DNA of 64,000 nt from Muscardinus avellanarius (taxonomy: Eukaryota; Chordata; Mammalia; Rodentia; Gliridae), in the NCBI GenBank assembly GCA_963383645.1, contig OY726563.1, forward strand, positions 34,130,331-34,194,330. The letters run 5' to 3'. A model generated the notes under the pieces. That model saw only the letters and a program-made list of their open reading frames with translations. It was not told where the DNA came from and ran no database searches. Positions 52,219-61,455 of this stretch are shown here, piece by piece (within the stretch, counting starts at the first letter, position 1; the number at the start of each line of letters is the position of its first letter). The position numbers were made by a program, and so were the translations under genes.

Positions 52219-52632
52219 GCCAAGCATGGTGGTGCAAGCCTATAATTCTAATACTTGGGAGGCTGAGACAGGAGGATTGCAAGTTCAAGGCCAACCTCAG
52301 CAACCTAGTGAAACCCTGTTTCAAAATAAAAAATAAAGCTGGGAGTGGTGACCCGTGCTTGTAATCCCGGTACTTGGGAGGCTGAAACAGGAGAATTGAG
52401 CATATACAAAGCCAGCCTCAGCTACTTAGTGAGGCTCTCAGGAGCTTAGTAAGACTCTGTTTTCAAATAAAATATAAAATAATAGGTTTGCGAGTGTATT
52501 CCAGAGGTAGAAGGCCCCTGGGTTCCATCCTCAGTGCCACAAAAAAATAAAAAATACATAAAAATTTAAAAGGGCTAGGGTGTAGCTGAGAGATAGAATG
52601 CCCCTGGATTCAATCCCTAGTACCACGCACAA
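52219..52632 (+). mobile_element. SINE nested in a SINE linker
   Basis: Outer left monomer at 52219-52333, inner type 2 dimer at 52338-52545, and outer right monomer at about 52567-52632. Confidence 0.88.
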
Positions 52633-52769
52633 AAGAAGAAAATAAATATGTAGCCAATATCAAGGCATCTAAATAGACAAAGCAAATGATACAGATTAAG
52701 GGGAAAGTGACAACACATCGATGGCGGGGGACTTCAATGTCCCATTTCCAATAATGGATAAAAGTTTTC

Positions 52770-53001
52770 TTTTTTTCTTTTTTCTTTTTTTTTTTTTTTT
52801 TGCAGGTCTGGGGATGGAACCCAGGGGCATTCGACCTCCGAGCTACACCCCCTGCCCTATTTTTTATTCTTTATTTTGAAACCGGGTCTCACTGAGTTGC
52901 AGAGGGCCTCACTAAGTAGCTGAGGCTGTCCGCGAACCGCGATCCTCCAGTCTCAGCCTCCCGAATGCTGGGATTACAAGCGTGCGCCACCACGCCCGGC
53001 T
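52770..53001 (-). mobile_element. young B1-dID SINE type 1 with TSD
   Basis: CpG-rich (GTCCGCGAACCGCGATCC). GATAAAAGTTTTC and GATCAAAGTTTTC flank it in the L1. Confidence 0.95.
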
Positions 53002-53249
53002 GGATCAAAGTTTTCGACAGAAGATGAGTAAGGGAACAGAAGATGTGAACATCAGATAGAACAGATCCAGACTGTCCCGCGTAACAGCAACGTAGCATGC
53101 ATTCTTCTCAAGCACACGTAGAACATTCTCTAGGATGAATCACATGTTAGAGCAACAAAACAAATCTTTAAGAACTCTGAAACTGTACCAAATATCTTTT
53201 ACATTTCTACAATGGAATGGAACTGGAAACTGATATCAAAACAGGGGAA

Positions 53250-53458
53250 GGCAGGTATGGTGGCACATGCCTATAACCCCAGTATTTGAGAGGCTGAGAC
53301 AGGAGGATCACAGGTTCGAGGACAGCCTCTGCAACTCAGTCAGACCCTCAGCATCTTATTGAGAGCCCTGTTTCAAAAATTACAAAAAAGGGCAAGGGGT
53401 GTAGCTAGGTGGTAGAATGTCTCTGAGTTTAATCCCCAATACCACAAAAGAAAAAAAA
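53250..53458 (+). mobile_element. B1-dID SINE in L1
   Basis: GGCAGGTATGGTGG to CCCCAATACCACAAAAG. Confidence 0.9.
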
Positions 53459-53577
53459 TGGCAAAATTCACAAATATGTTGGAATTCAACAACATACTCT
53501 TGGGCAGCTTATGAGTCAAAGAAGAAATCAACAGAAAAATAAAAAATGGAGACAAATGAAAATTAAAACACAACAGG

Positions 53578-53645
53578 AGCGAGGGGTGTAGGCCAGCGGC
53601 GGAGCACATCCTTAGCCCTACTCAGTCCTCAGTGCTACAAAAAAG
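53578..53645 (+). mobile_element. ID-like SINE
   Basis: GCGAGGGGTGTAGGCCAGCG ... ACATCCTTAGCCC ... AGTCCTCAGTGCTAC. It keeps the longer tRNA-like body and stands alone. Confidence 0.6.
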
Positions 53646-53735
53646 AAGAAAGATGAAAGCAATGAAGAAAAGAAAGAAAGAAGGGAAGCAGGCAGGCCAA
53701 CCCAGGAGCAGAGGGCCTTGCTGAAGGAGTCTACC

Positions 53736-53853
53736 AAACATTTATTTATTTATTTATATTTTTTAATTTTTTAATTTTTTTGCGGGTGTGGGGATAGAAC
53801 CCAGGGGCATTCGACCTCTGAGCTACACCCCCTGCCCTATGTTTTATTCTTTT
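53736..53853 (-). mobile_element. B1-dID SINE, right part, split by a retroviral insert
   Basis: (TTTA)n, then TTTTTGCGGGTGTGGGG to CCTGCCCTATG. The left monomer resumes at 54895. The SINE is flanked by the L1 target AAACATTT. Confidence 0.88.
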
Positions 53854-54894
53854 TTTTTGAAGATTTAAAGGAGTTTATTAGAAAGATAGAAATACAGAAA
53901 ATAGAAATACAGCCCCATGCCAAGATGGCATGAGGGGATGACTCGAATGAGTACATGTGGACTTGGCCTTTTATATCCATGACCTCCATCTTGTTTGCGT
54001 GACCCTGACGTAGTGAACGTCCCTGTAAGGTACCTCCCCTAGCGAGGTGTGCTGAGGTGTCTCCTTTCATGGAGGGCAAAGTCAAACCCTGCCCCATCCC
54101 CCCTAGACCATCATGTAGATCTGTCTTTAGAAAGAGGAAGCCCTAGCTCTCCGCTATTGACTTGTTAAGTACTTTGAGCTAGGTTGATTTACACTGGAAG
54201 AGCTGTCTGTTGTTAGGCCGAAACTAAGTCCTTTCTTTATCCATGTCTGCCTCCATTTTGACACAACTATTTTGAAATATACCAGTTATTTTCTTTTGAA
54301 ATATATTAATAATCAGCCGGGCGTGGTGGCGCACGCTTGTAATCCCTGCGCTTGGGAGGCGGAGACAGGAGGATCGCGCAGGTTCAAAGCCAGCTGCGCT
54401 GGCTTAAGAGACCCTGGTTCCAAATAGAAATATAAAATAGGTCTGGGAGTGTAGCCCGGAGGTAGAAGGGCTTCCAGGAACCCCAGTACCACCAAAAAAT
54501 AAATAAATAAATAAATAAATAAATATATATATATATATATATATATTAATAATCAGAGCTTTCCCAAATCTTCCTAGGCCATTCCCCATACTGACACATT
54601 CTCCCCTTTGTCTAGTAACTTCCTGACATCTGTCAGGCCAAAGATAGGTACAGAAAATACATTTTTACATTTACAATTTTATAAACATTTAACATGAACT
54701 AATTTTACATCAATGTTATCCCATTATGATTACATACATACATGTACCCCTAGCAAAGGAATCAGGGCGACGACTCATTGAGCTGCTTCGAAGCTGAACA
54801 GGGGCGATGTAAGGGGGCCCCGGCTTAGGGTACATATGTATGTAATTGGCATGGGGAGATTAGATGGGTCCATGTTGTGTGTGTCTATGACGAG
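53854..54894 (-). mobile_element. LINE-mobilised (processed) ERV transcript: 3' internal part + U3-R + poly(A)
   Basis: On the - strand the order is internal sequence (54894-54600), a polypurine tract (CAAAGGGGAGAATG), LTR start TGTCAGTATGGGG, a TATAAAAGG box, AATAAA and then AAATCTTC directly followed by A9. U5 is absent. The 10.4-kb relative continues past this point, so the break lies at the poly(A) site. Sixteen-bp flanks CTATGTTTTATTCTTT (53838-53853) and CTATTTTTTATTCTTT (54895-54910) form a LINE-type TSD. No coding frame of note survives. Confidence 0.75.
54317..54540 (+). mobile_element. young B1-dID SINE type 2b inside the processed ERV
   Basis: A perfect 16-bp TSD ATATATTAATAATCAG lies at 54301-54316 and 54541-54556. 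The tail is (AAAT)n then (AT)n. Confidence 0.96.
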
Positions 54895-55021
54895 CTATTT
54901 TTTATTCTTTATTTTGAAACCGAGTCTCACTGAGTTGCAAAGGGCCTCACTAAGTAGCAGAGGCGGTCCTGGAACTGCGATCCTCTGGTCTCAGCCTCTC
55001 AAATGCTGGGATTACAAGCGT
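54895..55021 (-). mobile_element. B1-dID SINE, left part after the retroviral insert
   Basis: TTTTTATTCTTTATTTTGAAACC to AAGCGTGCGCC completes the SINE begun at 53736. Confidence 0.88.
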
Positions 55022-55311
55022 GCGCCAAACATTTAAAGGAAAAGTAACACCAGTCCTCCGACTTCCAAAAATATTGAAGAGGCCAAAGTTCCTCCAAACT
55101 CATTTTGTGAGGCCAGCGTGCCTAATAGTAAAGCCAAATAATGACACAAGAGAAGAAACTACAGGCCAGTATCCTTGAGAAAGATAGGTCCAAAAATCCT
55201 CAATAAAATATCAGCAAAATACTCAAAAGTACATTAAAATGATCATATACCATGGCCAAGTGGACCTTACTCTGGGGCGAAAGGATGGCTCAGTATACAA
55301 AAATCAGTCTC

Positions 55312-55540
55312 TTACTGGGCGTGGTGGTGGCACATGCTTGTAATCCCAGCATTCGGGAGGCGGAGACCGAAGGATAGCAGTTCGCAGACAGCCTCCCCTA
55401 CTTAGTGAGGTCCTTGGCAACCCAGTGAGACCCTGTTTCAAAAATAAAAAGACTAAAAAATAGGGCTGGGAGTGTAGCTCGAAGGTAGAATGCCCCTGGG
55501 TTCCGTCCACGGTACCACAAAAAAATAAAAATAAAAATAA
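55312..55540 (+). mobile_element. B1-dID SINE type 1 in L1 RT, with TSD
   Basis: ACAAAAATCAGT/ACAAAAATCAAT flanks. Confidence 0.92.
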
Positions 55541-55735
55541 AACAAAAATCAATGAACACAACAAAGGGTAGAAAAAAATCACATGACTGTCTTACTAGAT
55601 GCACAAAAGCGTTTAACAGAATCAAACCCCCTTTCATGATGAAAACATTCTATAGAAGGAAATTACTTCAACATAATAAAAGCCACATCTGAAAAGCACA
55701 CAGCCCATCCTTAACAGTGAAATACTGAAATCGTA

Positions 55736-55948
55736 GCTTGATGTGGTGGTGCATACCTGTAATCCCAGTACTTGGGAGGCTGAGACAAGAGGATCCATGT
55801 TCGAGGGCAGCCTCGGCAAGTAGTAAGACTCTCATCAATCTAGCAAGACCATTGAAAAATAAATGTCAGGCTGGGGGTGGAGCTTGGAAGCAGAATGCCC
55901 CTGGGCTCAATACCCAGTTCCACACCAAGAAAGAAAAGAAAAGAAAGA
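55736..55948 (+). mobile_element. B1-dID SINE in L1
   Basis: GCTTGATGTGGTGGTGC to CCCAGTTCCACACC with an (AAAAG)n tail. Confidence 0.9.
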
Positions 55949-56532
55949 TTTTAATCAGAATAATTAGGCAAAGAAAAGAAATAAAGGCCATCCTAATTAG
56001 AAAGGAAGAATAAAAATTATTACTGTTTGCAGATGGCATGATCTCATATATAGAAAACTCGAAAGATCCCATGTGTGCACACACATGCCACAAGTGTTAA
56101 AACTAATAAATTAATACAGATGTGCACTATTGATGGGAGTATAAAATGATGTAGGTGCTATGGAAGACAGTATGGCATTTCCTCAAAAATTAAGAATAAA
56201 GCTAACATATGCTACACTAAAAGAACTTTTGGGTATATCCCCAAGCACTGAAATCAGGATCCGAAGGAGAGTTTTGCACTTCTATGACTTATTCACAGTA
56301 GCCAAGAGATGAAAACAACCTAAATTGACAGATGAGTGGGTAAAAAACTATGTGCTCTACACATGCAATGAAATATCCTTTAGCCCTGAAAAGGAAGGAA
56401 ATCCTGTCATGTCACAGTATCAATAAACCTGAGGACTAAGTGAAACAATCCAGTCCCAGAGAATAAATGATCAAAAGTACATTAAACGTGTGGTTCAACT
56501 TAAAAGGGGTATCTAAAGAAGTCAAACTCACT

Positions 56533-56560
56533 GAAGAAGAAGAAGAAGAAGAAGAAGATA
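56533..56560 (+). repeat. (GAA)n microsatellite
   Basis: About nine GAA units within the L1 3' UTR. Confidence 0.93.
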
Positions 56561-56633
56561 GAATGGTGCTTGTCAGGGATTAGAGGAGCGAAATTGGGAG
56601 AGTTGCTATTCGGTGGGTAGAAAGCTTGCAGTC

Positions 56634-56819
56634 AGCCAGGTGTGGTGGTGCACACTTGTAATCCCAGTACGTAGAAAGCTGAGACGGGAGGACAGCAGCT
56701 TTGGGGCCAGCCTCAGCTACTTCAACAACTTTGTGATACCCTGTTTCCAAAGAAAAATAAAAATAAAATAGGGCTAGGAATTGTAGCTCAGAGGTAGAAT
56801 GCTCCTAGGTTCAATGCCC

Positions 56820-56866
<47 letters not shown>
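56634..56866 (+). mobile_element. B1-dID SINE with (CA)n tail
   Basis: GCCAGGTGTGG to CCCAGTAACACACA; CA run at 56825-56866. Confidence 0.92.
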
Positions 56867-56870
<4 letters not shown>

Positions 56871-56890
56871 GTCATACATGACAAAAATTC

Positions 56891-56972
56891 AGCTGGGGAT
56901 TAGCTCAGTGGTACAATACTTGCCTAGCATGCATGAGGCCCCGGGTTTCACCTCAGCACTGCAAAAAAGAAA
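56891..56972 (+). mobile_element. well-preserved ID element (tRNA-Ala-like)
   Basis: GCTGGGGATTAGCTCAGTGG (A-box), TTGCCTAGCATGCATGAGG (anticodon arm) and GGGTTTCACCTC (B-box region) are clear. It shows the segment that the dimer's right half lacks. It is a SINE, not a tRNA gene: the acceptor pairing is absent. Confidence 0.85.
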
Positions 56973-57083
56973 AGACCTAGTAATATTTCTTAGACCATTG
57001 TACTTATAATGTACTTATAGTTAGTAATACTGTATACTTAAATAAGAGGGCAGATCTCAATTTATATGGTTTTATTATAAATA

Positions 57084-57256
57084 TTTAGGTACTAGAGATT
57101 TAACTTAGGGAATCTACCTCCAAGCTACTCCCCCAGCCCTGTTTTATTTTTTATTTGGAAACAGGGTCTTGCTGAGTTGCTGAGAGCCTCCCTAAGTTGC
57201 TGAGATTGGCCTCGAACCTGTGATCTTCCTGTCTTAACCTTCCAAGTACTGAGATA
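57084..57256 (-). mobile_element. B1-dID SINE, 5'-truncated
   Basis: GGTACTAGAGATTTAAC to CTTCCAAGTACTGAGAT; head missing. Confidence 0.87.
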
Positions 57257-57670
57257 AATTTTTAAAGCTGAGGCAGAACCTGAAGGCATTGGCAGCTGAA
57301 AATATCCGCTGTGTTCCTTGCAGCTCACTTCTTTCCTTGCAGATCAGAGCAGCACACCTCCAAGGCGAGGGAACTTTGTGCTACTCCTGGGTTTTGTGAA
57401 CAGACATGGGGCATAAAATGGCAAATTCTCACACATCTGCAGAGGATTTGCAATATGAAGATAGTCTTTATCAGAGACAGCTAAATTGAATTTGAAAACT
57501 CTCGATGTCTAGAACAGAGCTGGCCTGAATTCCACAAGATGAAATCCCACAAGGATTAATGAAAAATCTTCTATGTAGGTTCATGAGCGCCTATTATATA
57601 ACTACTACTGGTGACATCATTTTCTGTTCATATGCAATGATCTGATGGTTTTATTTAAATAGAAGATAAA
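57257..57670. other. unassigned low-repeat stretch
   Basis: About 415 bp with no recognised element. Confidence 0.4.
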
Positions 57671-57685
57671 AAATAAATGCAAGAA

Positions 57686-58055
57686 GCCAGGCATGGTGGC
57701 ACGTGCTTGTTATTCCGGCATTTGGGAGGCTGAGACTGGAGGATCGTGGTTCGTGGACAGCCTCAGCTACTTAGCGAGGCCCTCTGCAACTCAGTGAGAC
57801 CCTGTTTCAAAATAAAGGACAAATGGCTGGGCATGGGTGTGCACACTTATAATCCCAGCATTTGGGAGGCTAAGACAGGAGGATCGTGGTTCATGTACAG
57901 CCTCAGCTACTTAGTGAGGCCCTTTGCAACTTAATGAGACCCTGTTTCAAAATAAAGAATGAAAAATAGGGCAGGGGGTAGCTCGGAGGTCGAATGCTCC
58001 TGGGTTCCATCTCCAGTCCACACAAACAAACAAACAAACAAACAAACAAACAAAC
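57686..58055 (+). mobile_element. SINE trimer (left-left-right) with perfect TSD
   Basis: Left monomer at 57686-57823, a second left monomer at 57825-57965 and one right monomer to about 58019, then a (CAAA)n tail. The outermost flanks are the identical 15-mer AAATAAATGCAAGAA at 57671-57685 and 58056-58070. Confidence 0.9.
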
Positions 58056-58280
58056 AAATAAATGCAAGAACGTATGCTACTTAAAGAGGCAAAGAAGACT
58101 ATGTCCACATTAATAAAAGTACTATGTCTAGAACAAGGGAGGTGATATCCCATCTGAAGCTGGGTGTTCCCTACTGGACCTCACTATTTTAGGACACCTC
58201 TGAATTTGGTATCATTCAGAGAAATATGATTAGGTTCATGGAAGGCAGAGGAAACAAGTAATATTAGGAACCGATGAAGG

Positions 58281-58849
58281 GCCAGGCTTGGCCTCAGCTA
58301 CTTAGTGAGGCCCTTTGCAACAGTTAAGACTCTGTTTCCAAAATAAAAACACTACAGCCAGCGTGGTGGCTGTAATCCCAGCACTTGGGCGGCTGAGACA
58401 GGAGGATTGCGCAGGCTCAAAGCCAGCCTCAGCTACTTAGTGAGGCTCTCAGCAACTTAGTGAGACCCTGTTTCCAAATAAAGTATAAAATATGGCCGGG
58501 CATGGTGGTGCATGCTTGTAATCTCTGCACTTGGGAGTCAGAGACAGGAGGATCACGCAGGTTTGAAGCCAGCCTCGCTGGTTTAAGAGACCCTGTTTCC
58601 AAATAAAAATATAAAAAATAAATCTGGGAGTGTAGCCCAAGAAGTGTTCCATCCCCAGTACCACCAAAAAATAAATAAATAAAATAAAAATAAAGTATTA
58701 AATAGGTCTGGGAGTATAGAAAAGCCCCTGGGTTCCACCCCCAGTAGCACGAAATAAATAAGTAAAAAATAAGAAGACTTATTTTTTATAGGACAAGGGG
58801 TATAGCTTGTAGGTAGAATGCCTCTGGATTCTATCCCCAGTACCTCAAA

Positions 58850-58913
<64 letters not shown>

Positions 58914-58922
58914 GAAAGAAAG
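58281..58922 (+). mobile_element. three-deep SINE nest
   Basis: Outer left at 58281-58350 (shortened), middle left (type 2) at 58357-58492, inner type 2 dimer at 58495-58690, middle right at about 58691-58775, and outer right at about 58784-58850 with a (GAAA)n tail to 58922. Each insertion lies in the linker of the one outside it. Confidence 0.87.
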
Positions 58923-59220
58923 ATGGTTTACTTGTTACAATCTATCTTAGCACCATGTCATTTTACAGATATTCTCCAAGTCCATTACCTCTTTATTTTG
59001 TGATAGTTATAGATGCACAGGAAATTGCAAAGATGATTCAGAGAGGTCCCTGAGACCTTGACCTAGTTTTCCTGGATGGTTACAAGGTGGCAGAACCACA
59101 GTGCACCCTGCAAACCAGGAAGTTGACCCTGGCACACTGTGTGTGTACAGTTCCGTGACATTTTGTCACATGTTTAGATCTCCGTAGCCAGCACCACACG
59201 TGTTACTGACCTTTCTTTTT

Positions 59221-59417
59221 TTTTTCTTTTTTGGTGGTACTGGGGATGGAACCCAGGATCCTTCTACCTATGGACTACACTCCCAGACACCTATTTATAT
59301 ATATTTTTTTGGAAACGGGATCTCTTAAACCAGTGAGGCTGACTTTGAACCTGCATGATCCTCCTGTCTCCGCCTCCCAAGCGCGGGGAATTACAAGCAT
59401 GCGCCATCACGCCCGGC
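59221..59417 (-). mobile_element. B1-dID SINE type 2b
   Basis: GGTGGTACTGGGGATGG, GGGATCTCTTAAACCAGTG, CATCACGCCCGGC. Confidence 0.92.
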
Positions 59418-59482
59418 TTCCTTTTTCTAATATATGGATATAGTGCTTTAAATTTCCCTCTCAGTGCTACTATACACCACAC

Positions 59483-59676
59483 TTTTTTTGTGTGGTACTA
59501 GGGATGGAACCCAGGGGCATTCTACCTCCAAGTTATACCCCAACCCTATATTTTATTCTTTATTTTGAAATAGGATCTCACTGAGTTGCAAAGGGTTGAG
59601 GCTGTCTTCGAACTGCGATCCTCCTGTCTCAGGCTCCCAAATGCTGGGATTACAAGCAGTTGCTACCACGCCCAAC
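59483..59676 (-). mobile_element. B1-dID SINE type 1
   Basis: GTGTGGTACTAGGGATGG to CTACCACGCCCAAC. Confidence 0.9.
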
Positions 59677-60081
59677 TCCATCACACATTTTGAGAGAATG
59701 CATTTTTATTTTTATTCTATTCTGTGCATTTTTAAATTTCACTCAACATTTCCTCTTGAACATGTGGATTATTCGGCAGTGTTTTGTTTAGTCTCCAAAT
59801 ATTTGGATAATTTTTCTTATCTTTCTGTTGTTGATTCCCAGGTTGATTACGTTATGATCAGAGAATGTGCTATATGATTTTGATTTTTTTTTAGATTGTT
59901 AAGGTTTGTTTTATGGCTCAAGATCTCAGTATATGTTCCATGGTCACTTGAAAAGAACATATATTCTGCTTGTTAGGTGGAATGTTCTATAAATATTGAT
60001 TGCATCCTGTTGGTTGAGGGCAGTGTTATGTTGTTTTATAATCATGATGATTATTGGTCTAGCTGTTCAAGAATTGTTTTT

Positions 60082-60325
60082 TCTTGTTCTTATTTATCAT
60101 TGTTTATTGGTGCATTATAAGTATATCTAATAGTGAGGTTCATAGTGACACATTCATAAACACGCAGAGCATAATTCAGTCTTGTTCCTTCCCTGTGCCT
60201 CCTCTTTCCCTTCCCTTCTCCCTGATCCCCTTCTAACTGCCCTACTGGGCTCTCTCCAATTTTCATGAGGTCCTTTCCTTTCCTATCTCTCTCTCTCTAA
60301 CTTCCACATATAAGAGAAAACATAA
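60082..60325 (-). mobile_element. LINE-1 3' end (reverse), left arm of the composite
   Basis: GTTTATTGGTGCATTATAAG, CATAAACACGCAGAGCATAATTC, then CTAACTTCCACATATAAGAG. The - strand poly(A) side faces left. It stops at AGAAAACATAA beside a SINE-like fragment. Confidence 0.82.
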
Positions 60326-60602
60326 GTCTGGGAGTGTAGCCTGGAGGTAGAAGGCCCAAATGTCGAATGCTACCGTCGCGCATGCTTAGGAACACTGGAC
60401 AACATTCAGAGTGGAAAAAGAGCTTGGGAAAGATTTGAAATGGTGGAGGCAGTGGCGATGGGAGTGGCCAGTACTCAGGGAGGCAGAGATTTGATGCATT
60501 ACACCTGGAACCTTTGAAATAATAACCCAGAGGCAGAATGCTACCACCACGCACCCTCGAGAACATGAGACAATTGGTTGGGCGAAGAGGGTGCTCGGAT
60601 TG
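60326..60602 (+). other. composite unit: SINE-like fragment and unknown leader
   Basis: GTCTGGGAGTGTAGCCTGG at 60326-60344 is identical to a type 2 right monomer and continues AGGTAGAAGGCCC. After that the text is unfamiliar. GAATGCTACC is repeated (60365, 60537) near CpG-rich words (CGTCGCGCATGC), suggesting an internal duplication. Confidence 0.55.
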
Positions 60603-61200
60603 GAGCCTGCCGAGGGGTGAGGCTGGCAACGGACACAGCAAAGCTTGGATTGGAGCCTGCCATGAGGCAAGGCCGGTGCTGAAGCCTCCGAGGCTGGGAT
60701 CAGAGCCTGCCGAGGGGTTAGGCCGGTGCCGGGGCAAGTGAGGCCTGGATTGGAACCTGCCGTGAGGCAAGGCTGGTGCTGGGGCCTTCGAGGCCAGGAT
60801 CAGAGCCTGCCTAGGGGTTAGGCCAGTGTCGGGGCCTCCGAGGCCGGGATAAGAGCCTGCCGAGGAGTTAGGCCGGTGCCGGGGCCAGTGGCTGGCATCG
60901 GAGCCTGCCGTGAGGCAAGGCCAGTGCTGGGGCCTCCGAGGCCAGGATCGGAGCCTGCCGAGGGGTTAGGCTGATCCAGGGCCAACAGCCGGCATCGGAG
61001 CCTGCCGTGAGGCAAGGCCGCTACTGGGGCTTCCGAGGCCGGGATCGGAGCCTGCCGAGGGGTTAGGCTGGTGCAGGGGCCAATGGCTGGCATTGGAGCC
61101 TGCTGTGAGGCAAGGCCGCTACTGGGGCCTCCGAGGCTGGGATTGGAGCCTGCCGAATGGTTAGGCTGGTGCCAGGGCCAGCAAGGCCGCTGCTTAAGCC
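60603..61200 (+). repeat. 12-unit GC-rich tandem repeat, ~50-bp period, alternating A/B units
   Basis: GAGCCTGCC or a one-base variant recurs at 60603, 60653, 60703, 60753, 60803, 60853, 60901, 60951, 60998, 61048, 61096 and 61146 (steps 47-50). Units alternate between A (CGAGGGGTTAGGC) and B (CGTGAGGCAAGGC). The unit at 60803 starts as A and ends as B. Open frames on the - strand are by-products of the repeat. Confidence 0.93.
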
Positions 61201-61455
61201 AGCGAGATCTAGATCAGTCCACCGGGTAGCCAGGCCACTACTGGGGCCGTCAAGAGTGGGATCGGTACTTGCAACACGGCATGCACAGAGAAATATCGCA
61301 GAAAATAAAAACCAGATGCTTCCCCTAATCAGCAATAACTAGGAGGAAAGGAGCAACAGGAAGAGGTTGAGCTATAGAAAGGGCCCTATAGTGAAGCAAC
61401 TAAGGTGACCAATCAGAGGGTATGGAATAGGGGAGGATGGAGCCTCTTTAAAACG
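61201..61455 (+). other. composite unit: downstream segment with promoter-like words
   Basis: A degenerate repeat tail (to about 61280), then A-rich text, then GACCAATCAGAGG (CCAAT box, 61408) and CTCTTTAAAACGC (TATA-like, 61444) about 35 bp apart. No family is recognised. Confidence 0.4.

Larger units (their letters stand above)
51994..53735 (+). mobile_element. ancient LINE-1 ORF2, endonuclease region (interrupted)
   Basis: Segments at 51994-52218 (AGCTGGAAAAAGATTCC, GTCACAAGAGACAAAGAAGG), 52633-52769 (GGGACTTCAATGTCCC), 53002-53249 (ATTCTTCTCAAGCACACG, GATGAATCACATGTTAG) and 53459-53575 (CACAAATATGTTGGAATTC) follow the L1 endonuclease order. Stops and indels are frequent. Confidence 0.82.
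55022..56640 (+). mobile_element. ancient LINE-1 ORF2 RT region and 3' UTR
   Basis: 55022-55311 (AAACATTTAAAGGAAAAGTAAC, ACTACAGGCCAGTATCC, CCATGGCCAAGTGGACC), 55541-55735, 55949-56104 (TGTTTGCAGATGGCATGATC, the FADD region with one substitution to FADG) and 56105-56640 (GACAGTATGGCATTTCC, AACTTTTGGGTATATCC). Decayed, with in-frame stops. Confidence 0.83.
58923..60080 (-). mobile_element. ancient LINE-1 (reverse), 3' part
   Basis: TAGTTATAGATGCACAGG, GATTCAGAGAGGTCCC, TTTTGTCACATGTTTAGATC, then GGTTGATTACGTTATGATCAG and GAAAAGAACATATATTCTGC are reverse ancient L1 3' UTR and ORF2 text. Two SINEs interrupt it. It continues from about 61670. Confidence 0.78.

Noticed and set aside
56891..56972. 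Functional tRNA-Ala gene
   Set aside because: A- and B-box text is present, but the acceptor stem does not pair, and the unit has the ID SINE body and A-rich tail.
60297..60770. A 157-codon - strand frame and neighbouring frames of 90-94 codons over the VNTR
   Set aside because: They translate a 50-bp repeat (a period not divisible by three) plus an L1 3' end, so the repeats are read in shifting frames. Not a protein repeat.
60603..61200. CRISPR array
   Set aside because: The repeat units are contiguous, without spacers, and the context is mammalian retroelements.
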